Below are positions 19,311 to 29,814 of a stretch of 64,000 bases of DNA, piece after piece. Position numbers and translations under genes: made by a program. The notes below the pieces were generated by a model, which had not been told where the DNA came from, did not search any database, and saw nothing but the letters and a program-made list of their open reading frames with translations. Source of the DNA: Azospirillum sp. TSH58 (lineage in GTDB: Bacteria; Pseudomonadota; Alphaproteobacteria; Azospirillales; Azospirillaceae); NCBI RefSeq assembly GCF_003119115.1, contig NZ_CP022364.1, forward strand, positions 892,501 to 956,500. Reading direction: 5' to 3'. The stretch's first letter is position 1. Every line of letters begins with the position of its first letter.

Positions 19311-21485
19311 ATGGTGACGGAACGCATTCAGGTTGGCGGCTTGCAAGTTGCCACGGAGCTTCACCGCTTCATCGAGAACGAAGCCCTGCCGGGCACCGGC
19401 GTGACGCCGGAGCAATTCTGGTCGGGCCTTGACGCGATCCTCCACGATCTGGCCCCGCGCAACCGCGCGCTGCTGGCCAGGCGGGACGCGCTGCAGGCCC
19501 AGATCGACGAGTGGTACCGCAGCCGCCGCGGCCAGCCGCTGGACCGCGCCGCCCACACCGAGTTCCTCAAGGAGATCGGCTATCTCCTGCCGGAAGGCCC
19601 GGACTTCGCCGTGACGACCGAGAACGTCGATCCGGAGATCTCCACGACCGCCGGCCCGCAGCTCGTCGTGCCGGTGATGAACGCCCGCTACGCGCTGAAC
19701 GCCGCCAACGCCCGCTGGGGCAGCCTGTACGACGCGCTCTACGGCACCGACGCCATCCCCGACACGGACGGGGCGGAGCGCACCGCCGGCTACAACCCGA
19801 AGCGCGGCGAGAAGGTCATCGCCTTCGCCCGCGACGTGCTCGACCGCGCCGCCCCGCTGTCCGACGGGTCGCACGCCGACGCCGCCGGCTACACGGTGGA
19901 CAACGGCCGCCTCGTCGTCGCGCTGAAGGACGGCCGCGCCACCGGCCTCGCCGAGCCGGAGCGTCTGGTCGGCTACACCGGCGAGCCGTCCGCCCCGACC
20001 GCCATCCTGCTGGCCGACAACGGCCTGCACATGGAAATCCGCATCGACCGCAGCCACCCGATCGGCAAGACCGACGCGGCGGGCGTCGCCGACCTCGTGC
20101 TCGAATCCGCCCTGACCACCATCCAGGACTGCGAGGACTCCGTCGCCGCCGTGGATGCCGAGGACAAGGTGCTGGCCTACCGCAACTGGCTGGGCCTGAT
20201 GACCGGCAGCCTGACCGCCAGCTTCCCCAAGGGCAGCGGCACGGTGGAGCGCCGGCTGAACCCCGACCGCAGCTACACCAGCCGGAACGGCGAGACGATC
20301 ACCTTGCCGGGCCGCAGCCTGATGCTGATCCGCAACGTCGGTCACCTGATGACCAACAGCGCGGTCCTGCTGAAGGACGGCAGCGAGGCGCCGGAGGGCA
20401 TCCTCGACGGCATGATCACCTCGCTGATCGCGCTGCACGACGTCAAGGGCGCCCGCCTCAACAGCCGCGCCGGCTCGGTCTACATCGTGAAGCCGAAGAT
20501 GCACGGGCCGGAGGAGGTCGCCTTCGCGGACGAGCTGTTCGCCCGCGTCGAGGACGCGCTGGGCATCGCGCGCAACACGCTGAAGATGGGCATCATGGAC
20601 GAGGAGCGCCGCACCACGGTGAACCTCAAGGAGTGCATCCGCGCCGCGGCGGCGCGCGTGGTGTTCATCAACACCGGCTTCCTCGACCGCACCGGCGACG
20701 AGATGCACACGGCCATGGAAGCCGGCCCGATGATCCGCAAGAACGACATGAAGTCGTCCGCCTGGATCAAGGCCTATGAGGACTGGAACGTGGACACCGG
20801 CCTGCTCTGCGGGCTGAAGGGCCACGCCCAGATCGGCAAGGGCATGTGGGCGATGCCCGACCGCATGGCCGACATGCTGGCCGCCAAGGTCGCCCACCCG
20901 CAGGCCGGCGCCAACACCGCCTGGGTGCCCTCGCCCACCGCGGCCACGCTGCACGCCCTGCACTACCATCAGGTCAACGTCGCCGCCCGCCAGGAGGAAC
21001 TGGCCCGCCGCGAGCGCGCCAGCCTGGACGCCATCCTGACCATCCCGCTGGCCGACCGCCCCAATTGGTCGGAGGAGGAGATCCAGCAGGAGCTGGACAA
21101 CAACGCCCAGGGCATCCTCGGCTACGTGGTGCGCTGGATCGACCAGGGCGTGGGCTGCTCCAAGGTGCCGGACATCAACAACGTCGGGCTGATGGAGGAT
21201 CGGGCCACGCTCCGCATCTCCAGCCAGCACATCGCCAACTGGCTGCTCCACGGCATCACCACCGAGGCGCAGGTCATGGAGACGATGAAGCGCATGGCCG
21301 CCGTGGTGGACAAGCAGAACGCCGGCGATCCGCTCTACCGCCCGATGGCCGCCGACTTCGACGGCAGCGTCGCCTTCCAGGCCGCCTGCGACCTCGTCTT
21401 CAAGGGCCGCGAGCAGCCGAACGGCTACACCGAGCCGGTGCTGCACCGCCGCCGCATCGAGGCCAAGGCGAAGGCCGCCGGCTGA
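19311..21485 (+). CDS. glcB: Malate synthase G
   Basis: Condenses glyoxylate and acetyl-CoA to malate in the glyoxylate/glycolate route. Its 724 residues match the usual monomeric G isoform (about 720), not the shorter A form. Visible family blocks include [38 protein letters not shown], the catalytic-region [15 protein letters not shown], and [18 protein letters not shown]. The ATG at 19311 follows GGAAGGAAAGAGC. It is monocistronic: recD2 is divergent upstream and a strong terminator follows 43 bases after the stop. Confidence 0.97.
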   Translation: MVTERIQVGGLQVATELHRFIENEALPGTGVTPEQFWSGLDAILHDLAPRNRALLARRDALQAQIDEWYRSRRGQPLDRAAHTEFLKEIGYLLPEGPDFAVTTENVDPEISTTAGPQLVVPVMNARYALNAANARWGSLYDALYGTDAIPDTDGAERTAGYNPKRGEKVIAFARDVLDRAAPLSDGSHADAAGYTVDNGRLVVALKDGRATGLAEPERLVGYTGEPSAPTAILLADNGLHMEIRIDRSHPIGKTDAAGVADLVLESALTTIQDCEDSVAAVDAEDKVLAYRNWLGLMTGSLTASFPKGSGTVERRLNPDRSYTSRNGETITLPGRSLMLIRNVGHLMTNSAVLLKDGSEAPEGILDGMITSLIALHDVKGARLNSRAGSVYIVKPKMHGPEEVAFADELFARVEDALGIARNTLKMGIMDEERRTTVNLKECIRAAAARVVFINTGFLDRTGDEMHTAMEAGPMIRKNDMKSSAWIKAYEDWNVDTGLLCGLKGHAQIGKGMWAMPDRMADMLAAKVAHPQAGANTAWVPSPTAATLHALHYHQVNVAARQEELARRERASLDAILTIPLADRPNWSEEEIQQELDNNAQGILGYVVRWIDQGVGCSKVPDINNVGLMEDRATLRISSQHIANWLLHGITTEAQVMETMKRMAAVVDKQNAGDPLYRPMAADFDGSVAFQAACDLVFKGREQPNGYTEPVLHRRRIEAKAKAAG

Positions 21486-21527
21486 GCCGGCACGCCATCC
21501 GGCGCGCATCGCAGGCCCTTTTCCGGA

Positions 21528-21563
21528 GGCCCTTCCCCGTTCGCGGGGGAGGGCCTTTTTCTT
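21528..21563 (+). terminator. Intrinsic terminator of glcB
   Basis: ggcccttcccc-gttcg-cgggggagggcc followed by tttttcttt; a strong, nearly perfect stem with a T-run. Confidence 0.9.
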
Positions 21564-21880
21564 TGTCCGCTCGCAACGAAATTACCAACCCCATGAAACA
21601 AAATAAGAGACCACGAATGATAACATTCGATCATCACGCCAAGAAAAATTCGTTGTTCGTACCAATATTTTTCTGAACGAAACCTCCCTCCCGAACGTCC
21701 ATTCATCGCACACGAACACCTCACACCAGATGTAAACCTCATTCATAAGGCAGCTCACCTCAGGGCTTTGTAATACGATCAACGGTAAACTTGATTTCAT
21801 GCATGATTGGATGAATTGTCCAATCGACACATCTGCTGGCGGTGAGCCAGCAGCAGCAATATATGAAATGGAGCATTGTT
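21564..21880. other. AT-rich leader upstream of the second chemoreceptor
   Basis: About 320 bases with no gene, strikingly richer in A and T than its surroundings. It contains a 7-base inverted repeat, gattgga (21805-21811) and tccaatc (21819-21825), about 60 bases before the start codon, which could be an operator. I found no clear promoter consensus. Confidence 0.5.
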
Positions 21881-23941
21881 ATGAATTTCTTGCACGCCAT
21901 GACCATCAAACGAAAGACAACGCTGATCTCAGTGTTTGTTTTTGTCGTCATGGCGATCGCAACATTCTCCGTCGGGACAGAAACATCACGGCAGGAACGC
22001 CACCTCTCCCACGTCCGCCAGACCGCCGACGAGGTGAGCCGCAAGGTCGTGCCGTTAAGCGAGCTGATCGCCAACATCCGTTACGACGTGGCCCAGGTGC
22101 AGCAATGGTTGACCGACGTGTCCGCGACCCGCGGGCTGGATGGGCTGGACGACGGGCCGGCCAAGGCGGAGGAGTACGCGAAGGCCTTCGGCCGGCACGC
22201 CGATGACGCCGTCGCCATCGCGCGCGAGCTGGGGCTGGCGGACATGGTGCAGAGCATCACCGCCACCCGCGCCGCCTTCCCCCCCTTCTACGAGCTGGGG
22301 CAGCGCATGTCCCGCGCCTACGTCGAGGGCGGCCCGTCGGAAGGGAACGCCATGATGGGGCAATTCGACGCGGTGGCCGAGAGCATGGATCAGGAGATGG
22401 AACGGCTCCTCTCCACCATGGAACAGGTCCGCGGGGAGCGCCTGAACGGACTCGGCGCGGCGGTGACCGACATCGAATTCTCCGCCGCGATGCTGGAAAC
22501 CCTGCTGATCGCCGTGGCGGTGACGGTGCTGTCCCTCATCGCCGCCTCCATCGTCTTTCTGCGCTGGGCGATCGTCGGGCCGATCGACCGCTTGCGGCTG
22601 ACCATGAGCAGCATGGCCGCCGGCAATCTGCGGGCGGAGGTCGGGTTCACCGGGCGCGGCGACGAGATCGGCCAGATGGCCGATGCCGTGCGCGTGTTCC
22701 GCGAAGCCGGCCTGGAGAACGAGCGCCTGCGCGCCGAACAGGAACGCACCCGCACGGCCGGCGAGGAGGAACGGCGCCGGTCCCTGGCCGCGATGGCCGA
22801 CACGGTGGAGCGCGAAACCCGATCCGCCGTGGAGCAGGTGGCCCGGCACGCCGGGCAGATGGCCAGCAACGCCGAGGCGATGGCCGCCTCCGCCGGGATG
22901 GTCAGCGACAACTCCCAGACCGTGGCCGCCGCGGCGAGCCAGGCGCTGTCCAACGCCCAGACCGTCGCCGCCGCGGCCAACGAACTGTCCGCCTCCATCC
23001 AGGAAATCGGCCGGCAGGTGGCGGCGTCGGTGTCGGTGACCGGACAGGCCGTCGAGAAGGCGGGCTCCGCCAGCGCGATCATCGGGCATCTGTCGGAGGC
23101 GGTCGACCGCATCGGCGCCGTCGCCCGCCTGATCGGCGACATCGCCAGCCAGACCAATCTGCTGGCGCTGAACGCGACCATCGAGGCGGCGCGGGCCGGC
23201 GACGCCGGAAAGGGCTTCGCCGTGGTGGCGCAGGAGGTCAAGAACCTCGCCAGCCAGACCGCCCGCTCCACCGAGGAGATCGCGACGCTGATCACCGACG
23301 TGCAGTCGGTCACCAAACAGGCCGTGGACCGGGTTGGCGAGGTCGCCGCGACCATCGATCAGGTTTCCGACATTTCCTCGTCCATCGCCGCCGCGGTCGA
23401 GGAGCAGGACGCCGCCACCCGCGAGATCGCCCGCACCGTCAACGAGACCAGCCACGCCGCCCAGGAGGTGTCCAGCCGCATCGCCCTGGTGTCCGAGGAG
23501 GCCAACCAGACCGGCGAGCGGGCCGACGGCATGCGCGCCGTCGCCGGGGACGTGGCGCAGAGCATCGACGATCTGCAAAGCGTCCTGGTCCGCGTGGTCC
23601 GCACCGCGACCAGCGACGTCGACCGCCGCCGCAAGGCCCGCTTCCAGGTCGACCTGCCCTGCACCATCGACGGCGCCGGAGCGGGCACGGGCAGCAAGGC
23701 GCGGATCGCCAACCTGTCGTCCGGCGGCGCGATGATCATGGACGCGCCGATGATGGCGGTGGGCACGCCCGGCACCCTGCGCGCCCCGGAGCTGTCCCGT
23801 CCCGTGCCCTTCACGGTGAAGCTCTGCGAGCCGGGACAATTGCACGTGAAGTTCAGCGTGCCGGAGGCCGACCAGCCGGCGCTGGACCGCGATCTGGAGG
23901 CCCTGGAGCGCCGCATGGTACCAAACCGCAACGCGGCCTGA
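21881..23941 (+). CDS. Methyl-accepting chemotaxis receptor with C-terminal PilZ domain (second copy)
   Basis: A 686-residue paralogue of the receptor at 9682. Order: membrane helix (residues about 10-30), a periplasmic helical region of about 170 residues with no Cache domain, second membrane helix (about 203-227), HAMP, signalling coiled coil with tip at about 421-450 ([20 protein letters not shown]), and a PilZ domain from about 580 with RRKAR and NLSSGGA, both c-di-GMP motifs intact. GGAG at 21870-21873 selects the ATG at 21881; earlier in-frame starts (GTG 21842, ATG 21863) lack a site. Convergent with the dCache receptor downstream. Confidence 0.92.
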   Translation: MNFLHAMTIKRKTTLISVFVFVVMAIATFSVGTETSRQERHLSHVRQTADEVSRKVVPLSELIANIRYDVAQVQQWLTDVSATRGLDGLDDGPAKAEEYAKAFGRHADDAVAIARELGLADMVQSITATRAAFPPFYELGQRMSRAYVEGGPSEGNAMMGQFDAVAESMDQEMERLLSTMEQVRGERLNGLGAAVTDIEFSAAMLETLLIAVAVTVLSLIAASIVFLRWAIVGPIDRLRLTMSSMAAGNLRAEVGFTGRGDEIGQMADAVRVFREAGLENERLRAEQERTRTAGEEERRRSLAAMADTVERETRSAVEQVARHAGQMASNAEAMAASAGMVSDNSQTVAAAASQALSNAQTVAAAANELSASIQEIGRQVAASVSVTGQAVEKAGSASAIIGHLSEAVDRIGAVARLIGDIASQTNLLALNATIEAARAGDAGKGFAVVAQEVKNLASQTARSTEEIATLITDVQSVTKQAVDRVGEVAATIDQVSDISSSIAAAVEEQDAATREIARTVNETSHAAQEVSSRIALVSEEANQTGERADGMRAVAGDVAQSIDDLQSVLVRVVRTATSDVDRRRKARFQVDLPCTIDGAGAGTGSKARIANLSSGGAMIMDAPMMAVGTPGTLRAPELSRPVPFTVKLCEPGQLHVKFSVPEADQPALDRDLEALERRMVPNRNAA

Positions 23942-24022
23942 GAGCGCCTGGCGAGGCGGTCCGTGCGCTGACGAGGGCATGGCCGCCCCCATCCTCCCGC
24001 CGGCCTGTGGTCGCTCACCGAG

Positions 24023-24058
24023 CCGTTGCTCCCCTGGGGAAACCCGAGGGAGCAACGG
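24023..24058. terminator. Bidirectional hairpin between convergent chemoreceptor genes
   Basis: A perfect 11-base inverted repeat (ccgttgctccc at 24023-24033, gggagcaacgg at 24048-24058) around a 14-base loop, midway between the two convergent stops. No strong T-run on either side. Confidence 0.55.
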
Positions 24059-24128
24059 ACGTCCGCGCTGAAGACTGGCCGAACACGGCCCCGCGCCCCT
24101 TCGAGACCGAACCGGGAAACCGAACCCG

Positions 24129-26309
24129 TCAGGCGGCCCGGATCTTCCCCAGGAAGCCGTGTACCACGCCGCGCAGGCGTTCCGATTCGACGCTCAACTG
24201 GCCGGAGACCGACAGCACCTCCTGCGCGGAGTGGCCGGCCTCGACGGCGGCCCCGCGCACGCCGGTGATGTTGGCCGACACCTCCTGGGTGCCGGTCGCG
24301 GCCTGCTGGACATTGCGGGCGATCTCCAGCGTCGCGGCGCTCTGCTCCTCCACCGCGGCGGCGATGTTGGCGGCGATGCCGTCGATCTGCGCGATGATGG
24401 AGCCGACGCCCTTGATGACTGTGGCCGTATCGCCGGTGACACGCTGCATCTCGTTCACCTGGAGGGCGATGTCCTCGGTCGCCTTGGCGGTCTGGTTGGC
24501 GAGATGCTTCACCTCGCCCGCCACGACGGCGAAGCCCTTGCCGGCCTCTCCGGCGCGGGCCGCCTCGATGGTCGCGTTCAGCGCCAGCAGGTTGGTCTGC
24601 GCCGCGATGTCCTGGATGAGCTGGACCACCATGCCGATCTTCCCGGCGGCCTCGGTCAGGCCGAGAACCTGATCGTTGGCCCGCTGGGCCGCGTTCACCG
24701 CGTCGCGGGCGATCTCGGCGGACCGGTTGACGCGCTCGCCGATTTCGCGGATGGACCCGGACAGCTCCTCCGTCGCGGCGGCCACGGTCTGGACGTTGAC
24801 GTTCGCGTCGTCGGCGGCGCTGGCCACCGTCGCCGCCTGCTGGCTGGTCTGCGTGGCCGTGGAGGTCATGGTCTGAGCCGTCACGCCCATCCCCTTGGCC
24901 GCGGCATCGACGCCGTCCACGACGCTCATCACGTTGGATTCCAGATCGTCGGCCATTTTCAACATGGCGGCGCGACGCTCCGATTCCGCCTGCCGCTGGT
25001 CGGCGGCCCGCTGCGCGATCATGCGCTGAAGGTCGGTCAGCATCTTGCGCAGCGCATCGGCCAGGGTGCCGATCTCATCCTCCTGCCGAACATCAAGCGT
25101 CTGATTGAAATCGCCGTCGGCGATCCCCTCGGCGAAGCGGACGCAGGCGCGGACCGGGCGGGCGATGCGGCCGGCCATCATCCACATCAGACCGACCGCC
25201 GCGACGATGACCAGCAGCCCGACGCCCACCTGCCACAGCATGCCCGAGTTTGCCCGGTCGTTCAGCGCTCCGCCCAGCGCGTTGGCGTCGGCCAGAACGA
25301 TGTCCTTCGGCACCTGGATCAGCACCGACCAGGGCTTGCCCGTGCGGCCCATCGAGATCGGGGCGAAGGTGCGCAGCAGGCCGCTGTCGGTCTGCACGTC
25401 GACATGGGCGTTCCCGCCCTGCACGTAGGTGAGGTCGTCCCGCCACGCGGTGTCGAAGGACGAGATCGACTGCCCGATCAGGTTGGGTTTGCCGCTGTGG
25501 GCAACGATCAGCCCCATGTTGCTGATGATGACGACCTCGCTCTTGCCGTCGAAAACCGCCTGGCTGACCTTCGTGGCCAGTTGCTGAACGAAGTCGAGGT
25601 TGAAGTCGGCGCCCGCCACGCCCTGGAACTTGCCGCCGACGACCACCGGAACGGACAGGGTGGCCAGGAAGACCTGCCTGCCCTGCACGACGTACGGCAG
25701 CGGGTCGAGAACGCTTTCCTTCCCGGTCTCCTTGGGGCCGATGTACCACCCGCCCTTCATGACGCCGTTGGGATGCAGGTCGCGGCTGTCGTATTCGACG
25801 AGCGGCTGCATGGCGATCCGGCCGCTCTGGTCGCGATTCCAGTAGGGAATGAAACGCCCTGTCGCGTCGTGTCCGGATTCCCGATGTCCCTTGAAGGCGG
25901 CGTCGTCCCCGTCCAGCGCGTCAGGCTCCCACGCGGTGTAGGTGCCGTTGAACAGCTTGTTGTTCTGCAGCACGTTGAGCAGGATGCTGTTGATGGCGTC
26001 GCGTCGGGTGGCGACCGGGGCGCTCCCCGCGTTCTCGGGATCGACGATGGACGCGAAGCCATGGGCCATGGTCCGCGCTGCGTTCAACGCCGTGTCGAAC
26101 TCCGCCCGCACCAGCCCGGCTTGTGAGGACGCGAGATTGAGCAGCGATTCCTTGGTCTTGCGCTCCAGGATGTCGGTGACCTGGGTGTTGACGTAGGTGT
26201 TGGTGGTGTTGGCCGACAGAACCCCGAAGCCGACCAGGACACCCACCGTTCCAATCAGGCACAGCCCCGCCAGACCAGCAATCTTTTGTTGAATAGTTCT
26301 TATTTTCAT
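24129..26309 (-). CDS. Methyl-accepting chemotaxis receptor with periplasmic dCache domain
   Basis: A 726-residue receptor. Membrane helix at about 11-33; periplasmic double-Cache sensor at about 45-340 with family landmarks [45 protein letters not shown] and [12 protein letters not shown]; second membrane helix at about 353-378; HAMP; then the methyl-accepting coiled coil with tip at about 563-590 ([20 protein letters not shown]). dCache receptors bind small ligands such as amino acids, organic acids or amines directly; the ligand here cannot be told from the sequence. The gene has an AT-rich upstream region and is convergent with the PilZ receptor at 21881. Confidence 0.94.
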   Translation of the reverse strand: MKIRTIQQKIAGLAGLCLIGTVGVLVGFGVLSANTTNTYVNTQVTDILERKTKESLLNLASSQAGLVRAEFDTALNAARTMAHGFASIVDPENAGSAPVATRRDAINSILLNVLQNNKLFNGTYTAWEPDALDGDDAAFKGHRESGHDATGRFIPYWNRDQSGRIAMQPLVEYDSRDLHPNGVMKGGWYIGPKETGKESVLDPLPYVVQGRQVFLATLSVPVVVGGKFQGVAGADFNLDFVQQLATKVSQAVFDGKSEVVIISNMGLIVAHSGKPNLIGQSISSFDTAWRDDLTYVQGGNAHVDVQTDSGLLRTFAPISMGRTGKPWSVLIQVPKDIVLADANALGGALNDRANSGMLWQVGVGLLVIVAAVGLMWMMAGRIARPVRACVRFAEGIADGDFNQTLDVRQEDEIGTLADALRKMLTDLQRMIAQRAADQRQAESERRAAMLKMADDLESNVMSVVDGVDAAAKGMGVTAQTMTSTATQTSQQAATVASAADDANVNVQTVAAATEELSGSIREIGERVNRSAEIARDAVNAAQRANDQVLGLTEAAGKIGMVVQLIQDIAAQTNLLALNATIEAARAGEAGKGFAVVAGEVKHLANQTAKATEDIALQVNEMQRVTGDTATVIKGVGSIIAQIDGIAANIAAAVEEQSAATLEIARNVQQAATGTQEVSANITGVRGAAVEAGHSAQEVLSVSGQLSVESERLRGVVHGFLGKIRAA

Positions 26310-26757
26310 CGAGAATCCGCCTCACGCCTGATGCTCTCAAGCGCGAATAATTCCATAAAAATTATAATGACATGTTAAGTCATCCCTATAATCAACTTCA
26401 TATTACTTATGAATGAGGAAATTTAAAAGCACTCGAAACATTTATCAGAGAAACAACTCAAGATTTAAAAAATGACGATATGGAATTTTACCGGCATCTC
26501 TTATTACCTTCTTGCGGTCATTATATGACGAACCAGCAGAACAATGGAAGCAAACTGGCGAATTTTATTACTCTCCATGCCGTCGAGCGTCTTCTTTTCA
26601 GGGAGAGGGAACGCCTTTCGGCCCCAACGATCGCCGGCGGCTCAGCAGACTTGGAAGACTGGGGGACGCTCTTTGCCGGCCTGGGGCTCACCCGAGCCGG
26701 GACCGGCGCCAGATATGGCGAAGGCCGGAAACCCGTCTGGGTTCCGGCCTTCGAGGA
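26310..26757. other. Non-coding region upstream of the dCache receptor
   Basis: The first 250 bases are AT-rich and probably carry the receptor's promoter, though no consensus is clear. Short open frames between 26480 and 26800 run into the tRNA gene and show no protein-like composition. At 26720-26751 a hairpin (aaggccggaaaccc / gggttccggcctt) lies just beyond the tRNA 3' end on the minus strand and could terminate it. Confidence 0.5.
26720..26751 (-). terminator. Hairpin downstream of tRNA-Val
   Basis: Stem aaggccggaa-ccc / ggg-ttccggcctt a few bases past the tRNA 3' end. It lacks a long T-run, so it may be a processing or pausing structure. Confidence 0.45.
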
Positions 26758-26832
<75 letters not shown>

Positions 26833-26896
26833 ATCCGTGTCGCCGGTCGGTTCGGGGTTCGGCATCCGTCTTGCGTCCCGTCCGGCGTGGGCGTGG

Positions 26897-26925
26897 GGTG
26901 TACCATCATCCCGGAGGTCTGGCAA
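26897..26925 (-). promoter_or_regulatory. Candidate promoter of tRNA-Val
   Basis: On the minus strand, TTGCCA (26925-26920), a 17-base spacer, then TACACC (26902-26897). The -35 is a 5/6 match and the -10 a weak one. It would start RNA about 55 bases before the tRNA. Confidence 0.4.
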
Positions 26926-27064
26926 GCCTGGATTTCACTTTTTTGCCGTCCCGCGATGGACGCGTCCAATTTTCCCGCCGACGCGACACCGTGTTCCCCC
27001 CTCTGTTGAGGCGCGAGCGGGACGGCGCGTGACAGAGCCGCCCGGGTCCACTACATCACATGCC

Positions 27065-27943
27065 ATGGATGCTTCCGTCGACGCCGCCACACCGGAGCCG
27101 GCCTTCGAACTTCTGGCCCCGGACGAACAGACCAAGCCGCTTGTGCTGGCCTCGCCGCACAGCGGCAACCGCTATCCGGCCGCGTTCCTGGCGGCGGCAC
27201 GGCTCGACCCGCGCGCGTTGCGCAAATCGGAAGACTGCTTCGTCGACGAAATCTTCGCGGGCGCCCCGGCGCTGGGCATACCGCTGATCCGCGCGCTGTT
27301 CCCCCGCGCCTTCCTGGACGTCAACCGCGAAGCCTACGAGCTGGACCCGGAGATGTTCGCGGACCCCCTGCCGCCTTATGTGAACACGCGCTCCCCGCGC
27401 GTGGCCGCCGGGCTGGGCACCATCGCGCGGGTGGTCGCCAACGGTGAGGACATCTACCGCGGCAAGCTGCGCTTCTCCGAAGCGGTGCGACGGGTGGAGC
27501 AATGCTACACCCCCTACCACAACGCCCTGCGCCGTCTGGTCGAGGACACGCGCGCCCGGTTCGGCCACGCGGTGCTGATCGACTGCCATTCCATGCCGTC
27601 CCCCGGGCTGGCCGACCGCGACAACCGGCGCAGCGACATCGTGCTGGGGGACTGTTTCGGCAATTCCTGCGCCCCCGCGGTCACCGAGACGGCGGAGCGC
27701 TTCCTGCGCGGCCTGGGCTACACGGTCAGCCGCAACGCCCCCTATGCCGGCGGCTACACCACCCGCCATTACGGGCGTCCGCGCCAGGGCATCCACGCGC
27801 TTCAGATCGAGATCAGCCGCGACCTCTACATGGACGAGGCCACGCTGTCCCGTCTGCCCTTCCTGACCGTCCTGACCCGGCACATGCACGAGCTGGTGGA
27901 CAACATCGCCCATCTGCCGCCCGATCCCCTCGCCCCGCGCTGA
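27065..27943 (+). CDS. N-formylglutamate amidohydrolase family protein
   Basis: A 292-residue zinc hydrolase of the FGase family, which cleaves N-formylglutamate at the end of one histidine degradation route and includes related N-acyl amino acid hydrolases. Family blocks: LVLASPHSGNRYP near residue 25, DCFVDEIF, DVNREAYELDP, VLIDCHSMPS, DIVLGDCFG and ALQIEISRDLYMDE, which together supply the metal and substrate ligands. No other hut genes are nearby, so the physiological substrate is open. The ATG at 27065 is the first methionine in the conserved region. Downstream is the candidate small-RNA gene on the opposite strand. Confidence 0.88.
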   Translation: MDASVDAATPEPAFELLAPDEQTKPLVLASPHSGNRYPAAFLAAARLDPRALRKSEDCFVDEIFAGAPALGIPLIRALFPRAFLDVNREAYELDPEMFADPLPPYVNTRSPRVAAGLGTIARVVANGEDIYRGKLRFSEAVRRVEQCYTPYHNALRRLVEDTRARFGHAVLIDCHSMPSPGLADRDNRRSDIVLGDCFGNSCAPAVTETAERFLRGLGYTVSRNAPYAGGYTTRHYGRPRQGIHALQIEISRDLYMDEATLSRLPFLTVLTRHMHELVDNIAHLPPDPLAPR

Positions 27944-27971
27944 GCGGTCCGCCGCGCGCCGGACCGCGCAC

Positions 27972-28073
27972 AAAAAAAGGCCGGGGCAAAGGCCCCGGCC
28001 CGAGTCTAGGGAGGAAACGCCCAAGAAGTGCGTTACGGCACCACCCGCGTCGCAGACACGATCGATGCCGCAC
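27972..28073 (-). ncRNA. Candidate alphaproteobacterial small RNA of the MmgR (alpha-r8/suhB) type
   Basis: A self-contained RNA unit of about 100 bases on the minus strand with no open frame. It has a 5' hairpin (AACGC-ACUUCUUGG-GCGUU), then a single-stranded UUUCCUCCCUAGACU, then a perfect 9-base GC stem with tetraloop (27979-28000) and seven U residues (27978-27972). The exposed UUUCCUCCCU between two hairpins, the second being a terminator, is the hallmark I know from the alpha-r8 family (MmgR, which limits polyhydroxybutyrate granules in Sinorhizobium). It is complementary to Shine-Dalgarno sequences. A good promoter lies directly upstream. Family assignment is from memory of the motif; existence of the transcript unit is seen directly. 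Confidence 0.72.
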
Positions 28074-28078
28074 TGCAC

Positions 28079-28107
28079 AATATGATGAAGCCCCGTTCAG
28101 GGATCAA
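28079..28107 (-). promoter_or_regulatory. Promoter of the candidate small RNA
   Basis: On the minus strand TTGATC (28107-28102), a 17-base spacer, CATATT (28084-28079); start expected near 28073. Both hexamers match sigma70 consensus at four positions with ideal spacing. The bases between 28108 and 28406 otherwise hold only the otsA leader. Confidence 0.6.
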
Positions 28108-28406
28108 GAGGGAAAATGTTTTTTCATGTTATTCAATGGCTTAACCAAAGTTAAGACAAAGCTCCGGCGCAGCGCAAACAGCCGTTTATGCTGCATTGCA
28201 CACAGAATCCCGGCTCTGCTCCCGCACAATCTGGGGCTGGCGGCGCGTCCGCCAACCCACCCCGGTCCTTCGGCATAACCCATCCGACCGATAGGGAACC
28301 AACCCCCCACACGGTCGTTTTGTCCCTGCGCGTCCCGGGGCCTGCCCCGCCACGCGCCATTCGGCCGCCCGTCCAGGCGGCCGTCCGGCACCGGAGAACC
28401 ACCCAC

Positions 28407-29804
28407 GTGAGCAGACTGGTCGTCGTATCCAACCGCGTCGCCCCCATCGATGAAGGCAAGCAGGCCGCCGGGGGCCTCGCCGTGGCCGTGCTGGCCGCGC
28501 TGAAGAAGACCGGCGGCATCTGGTTCGGCTGGAGCGGCACGGTGGTCGAGGAGGAGTCGCAGAGCGAGCCCCGGCGCACCGACGTCGGACGCCTGACCTA
28601 CGCGACGCTGGACCTCAGCCGCCGCGACTTCGAGGAATACTATAACGGCTTCGCCAACCAGACCCTGTGGCCGCTGTTCCACTACCGCGTCGGCCTGATC
28701 GAGGTCAGCCGCCGCACGCGCGAAGGCTACAAGCGGGTCAACGGCTATTTCGCGGAGAAGCTGGTCCCGCTGCTCAGCCCCGACGACATGGTGTGGGTCC
28801 ACGACTACCACCTGATCCCCTTCGGCGAGGAGTTGCGCCAGCGCGGCTGCACCCAGCGCATGGGCTTCTTCCTGCACACGCCCTTCCCGGCCCCGGAGAT
28901 TCTGGTGGCGCTGCCGAACCACCGGGAGCTGATCCGCGAGCTGTGCGCCTACGACCTCGTCGGCTTCCACACCCAGGTCGACCTGCGCAGCTTCGCCGAC
29001 TACATCCGCCAGGAGCTGGACGGCGAGGTCGAGGACCGCGGCCCCGACGGCGGCATGCTGATCCACGCCTTCGGGCGCACGCTGCTGGCCCGCGCCTTCC
29101 CCATCAGCATCGACACCGAGAATCTGGTGGGCATCGCCGAGATCGCCGCCCGCTCCCGCCACACCCAGCGGCTGAAGGAAAGCCTCGTCGGGCGGCGGCT
29201 GATCATCGGGGTGGACCGGCTGGACTATTCCAAGGGCCTGCCGCAGCGCTTCCAGGCCTTCGAGCAGCTTCTGGCGGCCTACCCGGAGCATTGCAACCGC
29301 GTCTCCTTCCTCCAGGTGGCGCCGCCGAGCCGGGAGGACGTGCCCGAGTACATCGCCATCAAGCGCGAGCTGTCGGAGCTGTCGGGCCGCATCAACGGAC
29401 GCTTCGCCGAGTTCGACTGGGTGCCCATCCGCTACCTGAACAAGAGCTTCGGGCGGCGCGTGCTGGCCGGCTTCTACCGCACCGCCCATGTCGGGCTGGT
29501 GACCCCGCTGCGCGACGGCATGAACCTCGTCGCCAAGGAGTATGTCGCCTGCCAGGACGCCGACGACCCCGGCGTGCTGGTGCTGTCCACCTTCGCCGGG
29601 GCGGCGCGGGAGCTCGATTCGGCGCTGATCGTCAATCCCTTCGACATCGAGGCGGTGGCCGACGCCCTGCAGCGCGCCCTGACCATGTCGCTGCCCGAGC
29701 GCAAGGAGCGCCACGCCGCCATGATGCGCATCCTGCGCAGCCACGACATCGGCTGGTGGCGGGAAAGCTACGTCGATGCCTTGACGCGCGCGCCGTACGG
29801 GTGA
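28407..29804 (+). CDS. otsA: Trehalose-6-phosphate synthase
   Basis: Glycosyltransferase family 20 enzyme (465 residues) that joins UDP-glucose and glucose-6-phosphate into trehalose-6-phosphate, for osmotic and desiccation tolerance. Family motifs are complete: RLVVVSNRVAP at the N-terminus with the GGLAVAV loop, WVHDYHLIP, GFFLHTPFP, the donor-binding GVDRLDYSKGLPQR near residue 270, and LRDGMNLVAKEYVACQ. The start is a GTG at 28407 with GGAG about ten bases upstream. No otsB (phosphatase) is adjacent; instead glk follows after 10 bases. Confidence 0.95.
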   Translation: MSRLVVVSNRVAPIDEGKQAAGGLAVAVLAALKKTGGIWFGWSGTVVEEESQSEPRRTDVGRLTYATLDLSRRDFEEYYNGFANQTLWPLFHYRVGLIEVSRRTREGYKRVNGYFAEKLVPLLSPDDMVWVHDYHLIPFGEELRQRGCTQRMGFFLHTPFPAPEILVALPNHRELIRELCAYDLVGFHTQVDLRSFADYIRQELDGEVEDRGPDGGMLIHAFGRTLLARAFPISIDTENLVGIAEIAARSRHTQRLKESLVGRRLIIGVDRLDYSKGLPQRFQAFEQLLAAYPEHCNRVSFLQVAPPSREDVPEYIAIKRELSELSGRINGRFAEFDWVPIRYLNKSFGRRVLAGFYRTAHVGLVTPLRDGMNLVAKEYVACQDADDPGVLVLSTFAGAARELDSALIVNPFDIEAVADALQRALTMSLPERKERHAAMMRILRSHDIGWWRESYVDALTRAPYG

Positions 29805-29814
29805 AACTGATTTC

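Noticed and set aside
21842..21880. Upstream GTG and ATG starts for the second PilZ chemoreceptor
   Set aside because: No ribosome-binding site precedes them, whereas GGAG is well placed for the ATG at 21881.
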